From the NCBI GenBank assembly GCA_022605955.1, contig JAKCOZ010000039.1, positions 4,769,501 through 4,833,500 of the forward strand: 64,000 bases of DNA, read 5' to 3'. Every line of letters starts with the position of its first letter. Within the stretch, counting starts at the first letter, position 1. A model generated the notes under the pieces. That model made no database searches and was not told the origin of the DNA. It worked only from the letters and a program-made list of their open reading frames with translations. The DNA is from Rallus limicola. Taxonomy: Eukaryota > Chordata > Aves > Gruiformes > Rallidae. The position numbers and the translations under genes are program-made. Below are positions 59,749 through 64,000 of the stretch, piece after piece.

Positions 59749-61698
59749 GTATGCATCAAATGCTCACTTGAGGTTTTTTTATGTAACACTTACAAACAAA
59801 GTTAAATATGTTTGTCTTTAGCTTCCAGAGTTTAGCTTGCTTAGATGATACTTAGAATCCACTTATTTGAATGGAAATTTGTTTTGCTTTAATATAGTTC
59901 ATTCTAATGAAATTTGTGTAAGAGTTTTGAATAGAGTATTTTTAATAATCAATACTGATTGAAGTTAGTGGCACATTAGGAAAGAGCTTAGAAGGAAACC
60001 TTAGTTTAACTGCTTAATAGTAGGCTACTGGAACATATTGAAGATAATTGAGATGGTAGTACCATTAGGTGTTCAGACTTTCTTGTAATTCTGTGAACAC
60101 TTCCAAAGAAGTTGTAATTTCTTGTGCAGTTTTGTGATTTGTGTGCTTTATACATTAGAGCTGCACCGTTGTTTCAAGCATTTTTATTATTCCAGAGGCT
60201 TTTTATCCATCCAGTCAAGAGAATTGCATGAATGCTGAGAGACTTTTAACATAAAATGTGCTAATATCTTAGCAAAATGAAAGACAGTCTTTGAAGTCCT
60301 ACGTCCAACATCTAAGAAATGCCATATTGTAGGGTGGCTTAAGGACAAAAACTGGATAACGAAACAGTTCTTTTTAATGAGAATCTCCATAGCCAATTGG
60401 AAAATAGTTTTTAGCCAGCTCTTTCTCAGCTAACGTGGGAAGTATAATGTAACCAATCAGAGAAAGTACAATAACGCCTTGTTTTTGTAGAGTAGTGTTC
60501 AATAATAACAAAATGTTGACCTAAATAAAAATAAAGATGCTGCTGCTAACACCCTGGGGAGTGAGGGGGTGAAAAAATAACTACTATGCAATCTCCCTGA
60601 CAGTCATCTTGATAAAGTTTCAAGCAGATTGTTTTTCTTCATGTATATTTGGTGACACCTTGTTGGATAAATACCAAAGGTGGGAAGAATTCAGGTTGAA
60701 GAGTAGGTTTTCCACTTGGGAAACACCTACTGGTTTTCTGTTTTGCTCTTTACAAGAGTAGCACACAGCAAGATTGACAGGGGCATCGTGTCCTGTATGG
60801 TATTTTGTTCATATAGGAGCAGTTTAGGGTAAGGGGACAGCAGAGTTGGTAACAAACAACCTAATGCTCCATCACATAATCACCAGATTTTTACTTTACA
60901 GAATAACTTCGCACTTCTAAAGAAAACTATAATCTAGTTATGGTTTCCGTAACCACTTTCTACCCAAAGTCCTTAGTGTTTACTGATAAAAGGTAATGTA
61001 ATATTAGGATTAATCAGATGCTTTATTCATATGAAGACTGATAACATTATTTTTCAAACTGCTGTGTCAGGCTGAACTCAGGATTGCAATTGAGAGGTTA
61101 AGAAGGCACATTAAAAAATAAAAAGTTAAGTGGTGAGTGTATCGTGTCTAATAGTGCACTTCAAAATTAAGTCATATGAGGTAATGAAACCAGAAGAGAG
61201 AGCAGTTGCCATTATTATAGTAATTTTCTTAAAAACCTAAATTTCAAGGTCTATTTTAATGCACAAAAAGGAGGTTTCTGTGTTAATGATTACATCAAGC
61301 CGTAGGGAGGTATCAGTTCATTTCTAATGCAGCAGTGGTTATAATTAAATCAGTTGACTTCAGTTTAAGTTCAACTAGTTTAGTTGCTTATCCCTTGGCT
61401 AAATGACTTCAGACTCCTGTGCTACTTAGCTAATAACTAAATATTTTTACTTAGTGTATAGACAAAAGCAAGCTTTATAGCAGATATTTCTTGTTTTCAT
61501 TAATCCTGAGGCTAACCAGCCATTCCATCTAATCTATTCTGCTGTCAACCAGACTGCAGATGTGCAGCTTGTAACCCATACTAAGTTATTAAGACTAGTT
61601 GGATTTTTGCTGTAAGTGAAAACAAGACAGAATTCTAACTGCATGATGTGATAACCTTCTATTGATTATTTTTTGTTGTTGTTGCTGTTCACATCTAG
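59749..61698 (+). other. LRCH1: LRCH1 intron 6 (1950 nt)
   Basis: gtatgc...cacatctag, phase 2. No repeat family recognised. Confidence 0.9.
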
Positions 61699-61783
61699 CA
61701 TTGATGACATCTACCCAAGTAAAAAGGACTCAGATTCAGGTGTTGGTAGTGATAATGGCGATAAACGTTTGTCAGCCACAGAG
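61699..61783 (+). CDS. LRCH1: LRCH1 internal exon (probably exon 7): start of the acidic linker
   Basis: Acceptor gctgttcacatctag and consensus donor GAG|gtaagt bound 85 nt (1+84). The reading is S-IDDIYPSKKDSDSGVGSDN followed by GDKRLSATE. The GVGSDNGDKRLSATE block is strongly conserved in LRCH1 and resembles LRCH2. IDDIYPS resembles a segment of LRCH2 but, as I recall the human LRCH1 product, is absent there. A second AG at 61718-61719 would splice in frame and drop exactly these seven residues. The next expected exon (beginning about PSDEDTVSL in mammals) is not found before 64000, so the gene continues beyond the window with the linker and calponin-homology domain. Confidence 0.92.
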
Positions 61784-64000
61784 GTAAGTTGTCTGAATTT
61801 TGTGTCCAGCTCCCCTTTCCTTCACACCCATATTTTTACTAACTTAAATTGGGTAACCATGTAAAGACATTTTTAGCCATCAAAACTCTGCAACCACATC
61901 CTTGGCATGAATTTCTCCCTAAGACATGGCTATAGAAAAAGATAAAAGGAGACTGGGGCACTTTTTTTTCTGTAGGCTTTCTTGAGAAGGACAGGGAGAT
62001 ATTTCTTTCACATGGTCAACAACCTACCAATGCTTGAAAATTCACTACAGTTTTCAGGTAGTTTACAGAATCTAGAGAATGAGGACCAAACCAGAATCTA
62101 CATCTGCTGTTTCCAGTAACATAAATGTTCTCACAGGCTATATACCCGTCTGCTTCTCACATGTTTTCTCTCTGACTGATGATGACATTCCTTGCTGGGA
62201 ATTCACAGGAGTTCACTGTGTCCAGTCCCAGTCTGTTCTGTGGTATCGTGGTTGTGGCAGTTTGATGTAGCATAGGAAACTTGGAAACTCTGCAGTTCTT
62301 AATGCCTTTACATGCTCCAGCAGTTAGGCAGTGCTGGAAGTAAGCCTTCAAAACTTCTTGAGCTATGTTTTCTGACTGAGCAAAGAGAAAGAATGGCTTT
62401 CTGACACTAATGTTGTCCTAACCAGTTATAGCTGACTTGCTTGACCTTTTTTGATGAGGCCCAAGTAGGCTGAACAGGGTACTGAATCTACTTGGAGTTG
62501 AACAGAATAAATGATTATAAATAAGTAAATAATTAACGACATAATTCAGTGAGGATCTTTCTGAACTGTACAATGAATGGGATTTGTGGTCTGACCTAAT
62601 GGGAAATACTCAGGTCACAATAAAAGAATGGGCTTCTTGCTACTTAATTTCACACTGATTCTTTAGTCCTTCTCTCCTCCTTCGAGCAAAAGAGACTGTG
62701 TTGCTTTTTGGGACATTTATATAAAGAATCAAAATTAGGTACTGAATTTTTAGTTACCAAAAAAGTAAATTGAAAATTAATCCACTTAGACATCGATTGG
62801 TCTTTTAAAATAAAAAAGCACTTAAAAAAAACCCACCAGAAGGATTTCCAAGTATTTGGGCAAAGTTCATGCCAGGTAGAAATGAAGCAGAAGTACTGTG
62901 ATTTCTAGCCAGGTTTGTAATGGTGTCTGTCTAGTTGTAAGAGCATGCAGTCCATTCACAGTTACAAACTGTTTTGCTATTCTTTTGTTTCCTGAAGCTG
63001 AGTTAGCTGGTTATGGAATCCTTTTTCCAGAATTTCCTCTTTAGCTATAAATAACATTTTTAGAAAACAGATCATAGTCAAAATGTGGTGATCAGGATGC
63101 TGGAAAAAAAAAAACAACTGTTTTAAAGGCAACCAACAGTAAGCCAATATATTTTTATTAGCACAGAGGCTTTAAATATGAGACCTTTTCAGTCATTCCA
63201 TCCCTGCCTGAATACTGCTGTAGTACTATTAAGGAGAAAACAGATGCCAGGATCAGTAATCTCAAATGTATTTGGTTGGTAAATTCACCACTTGCTTTTC
63301 CTTCTGAGATGACCTTTAATACCTGTCTTACACTTGAGAATTGTGCAAGAAATTAGTATGTTGCAAATAGAAATTCACATACTTTTTAATTACAATCAGC
63401 AATCTACGTACTGACCAAACCTTAGACCAACATTAAAATGTTCAGTCATAAAATATCATTAAAACATATCTTTGGAGGGTTTTATGAGTACATCAGACAA
63501 ATAAAAACAAACTACAGCTTAGTCTGAAGGCTAGTGGCTGTCGAGTTTCAGCTCTTACAGGAAATACAAGGTCATTTTGCATGTGTAACTTAAAAATGGT
63601 AACTTAAATGAATCACTTATTTGAATTGTAATGTATTTTCTGGGAAGCTTCTTAATTAGAAGAGAGTATTTGATGAAATGAACAATTTATCTATTTCTCT
63701 CTGGCTTGTTGGTAGGGTCATTACAGGGTCAGTTCTACAGCTACCTATAGCTATAGTCATCGTGGGCATTTCAAGTTAAAGATGTCTGGCAGTGCTGCTG
63801 TAAAACTGAGCATGGCAACTTGAAGTCAAATTCTGCTTTAAGATAGTATACTCACGTACCTCCCTTTGGCCATAATTTTACTTAGTTGAAATTCATTAGA
63901 ACAAGAGGGTACTTGTTAAGATCCAGGTGGTGTCCTTGCTTTTTTACCCATTAGAGAAACTCATCAGTACCAGAGGATTCTTTCAAAATGCATAATTTGA
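61784..64000 (+). other. LRCH1: LRCH1 intron 7, incomplete
   Basis: Opens with gtaagt. The next LRCH1 exon is not found before the window ends. An acceptor-like site near 63954 (tttttacccattag) is followed by a short open stretch that does not match LRCH1. Confidence 0.8.

Noticed and set aside
63955..64000. Acceptor-like site followed by an open stretch (RNSSVPEDSFKMHN), considered as the next LRCH1 exon
   Set aside because: The expected next exon should begin like PSDEDTVSL. This sequence does not match and no donor can be seen before the window ends.

Overview
The window looks like avian nuclear DNA: an AT-rich, intron-dominated stretch scattered with CR1 LINE fragments (the characteristic bird retrotransposon, here with the usual 5' truncations and 3' tails such as ATTCTGTG or its complement) and one bird-type solo LTR. 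I see no bacterial or viral operon structure, RNA gene or CRISPR array. Most open reading frames are chance frames or shadows of CR1 elements.

The one protein-coding gene I can support is LRCH1 (leucine-rich repeat and calponin-homology domain protein 1), on the + strand. Six consecutive internal exons were resolved: 50025-50169, 51685-51811, 57115-57220, 57699-57835, 59621-59748 and 61699-61783. All the introns visible have GT...AG ends, the phases match at every junction, and the exons total 728 nt. With the single G expected from the previous exon they give 243 codons without a stop. They encode about eight leucine-rich repeats, the family-typical post-LRR segment (GKVHIFKYL) and the start of the acidic linker (GVGSDNGDKRLSATE). 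The amino-terminal exon, the rest of the linker and the calponin-homology domain lie outside the window.

Positions 1-50024 contain no convincing exon and are most simply read as part of a very long intron 1. They hold CR1 pieces on both strands (near 2.6, 6.7, 12.3, 14.1, 20.7, 22.3, 23.0, 27.2, 34.5, 39.4 and 42.5 kb), a 1.03 kb solo LTR at 41016-42046 bounded by TG...CA and a 5-bp near-duplicate, a C34 homopolymer at 11921-11954, a (GT)15 microsatellite at 25683-25712, and several perfect short-spacer inverted repeats (notably 6118-6150, 34265-34297, 35838-35874). One more CR1 copy sits in intron 5 of the gene.

I do not see a previously undescribed multi-gene system. The observations most worth a second look are a possible in-frame tandem 3' splice site at exon 7 (adds or drops seven residues), a cluster of perfect quasi-palindromes at 34.2-36.1 kb, the poly(C) tract, and a one-base deletion shared by two separate CR1 copies that marks a source subfamily with an altered ORF2 carboxyl end. 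Gene and repeat names come from recognition by eye, not from a database search.
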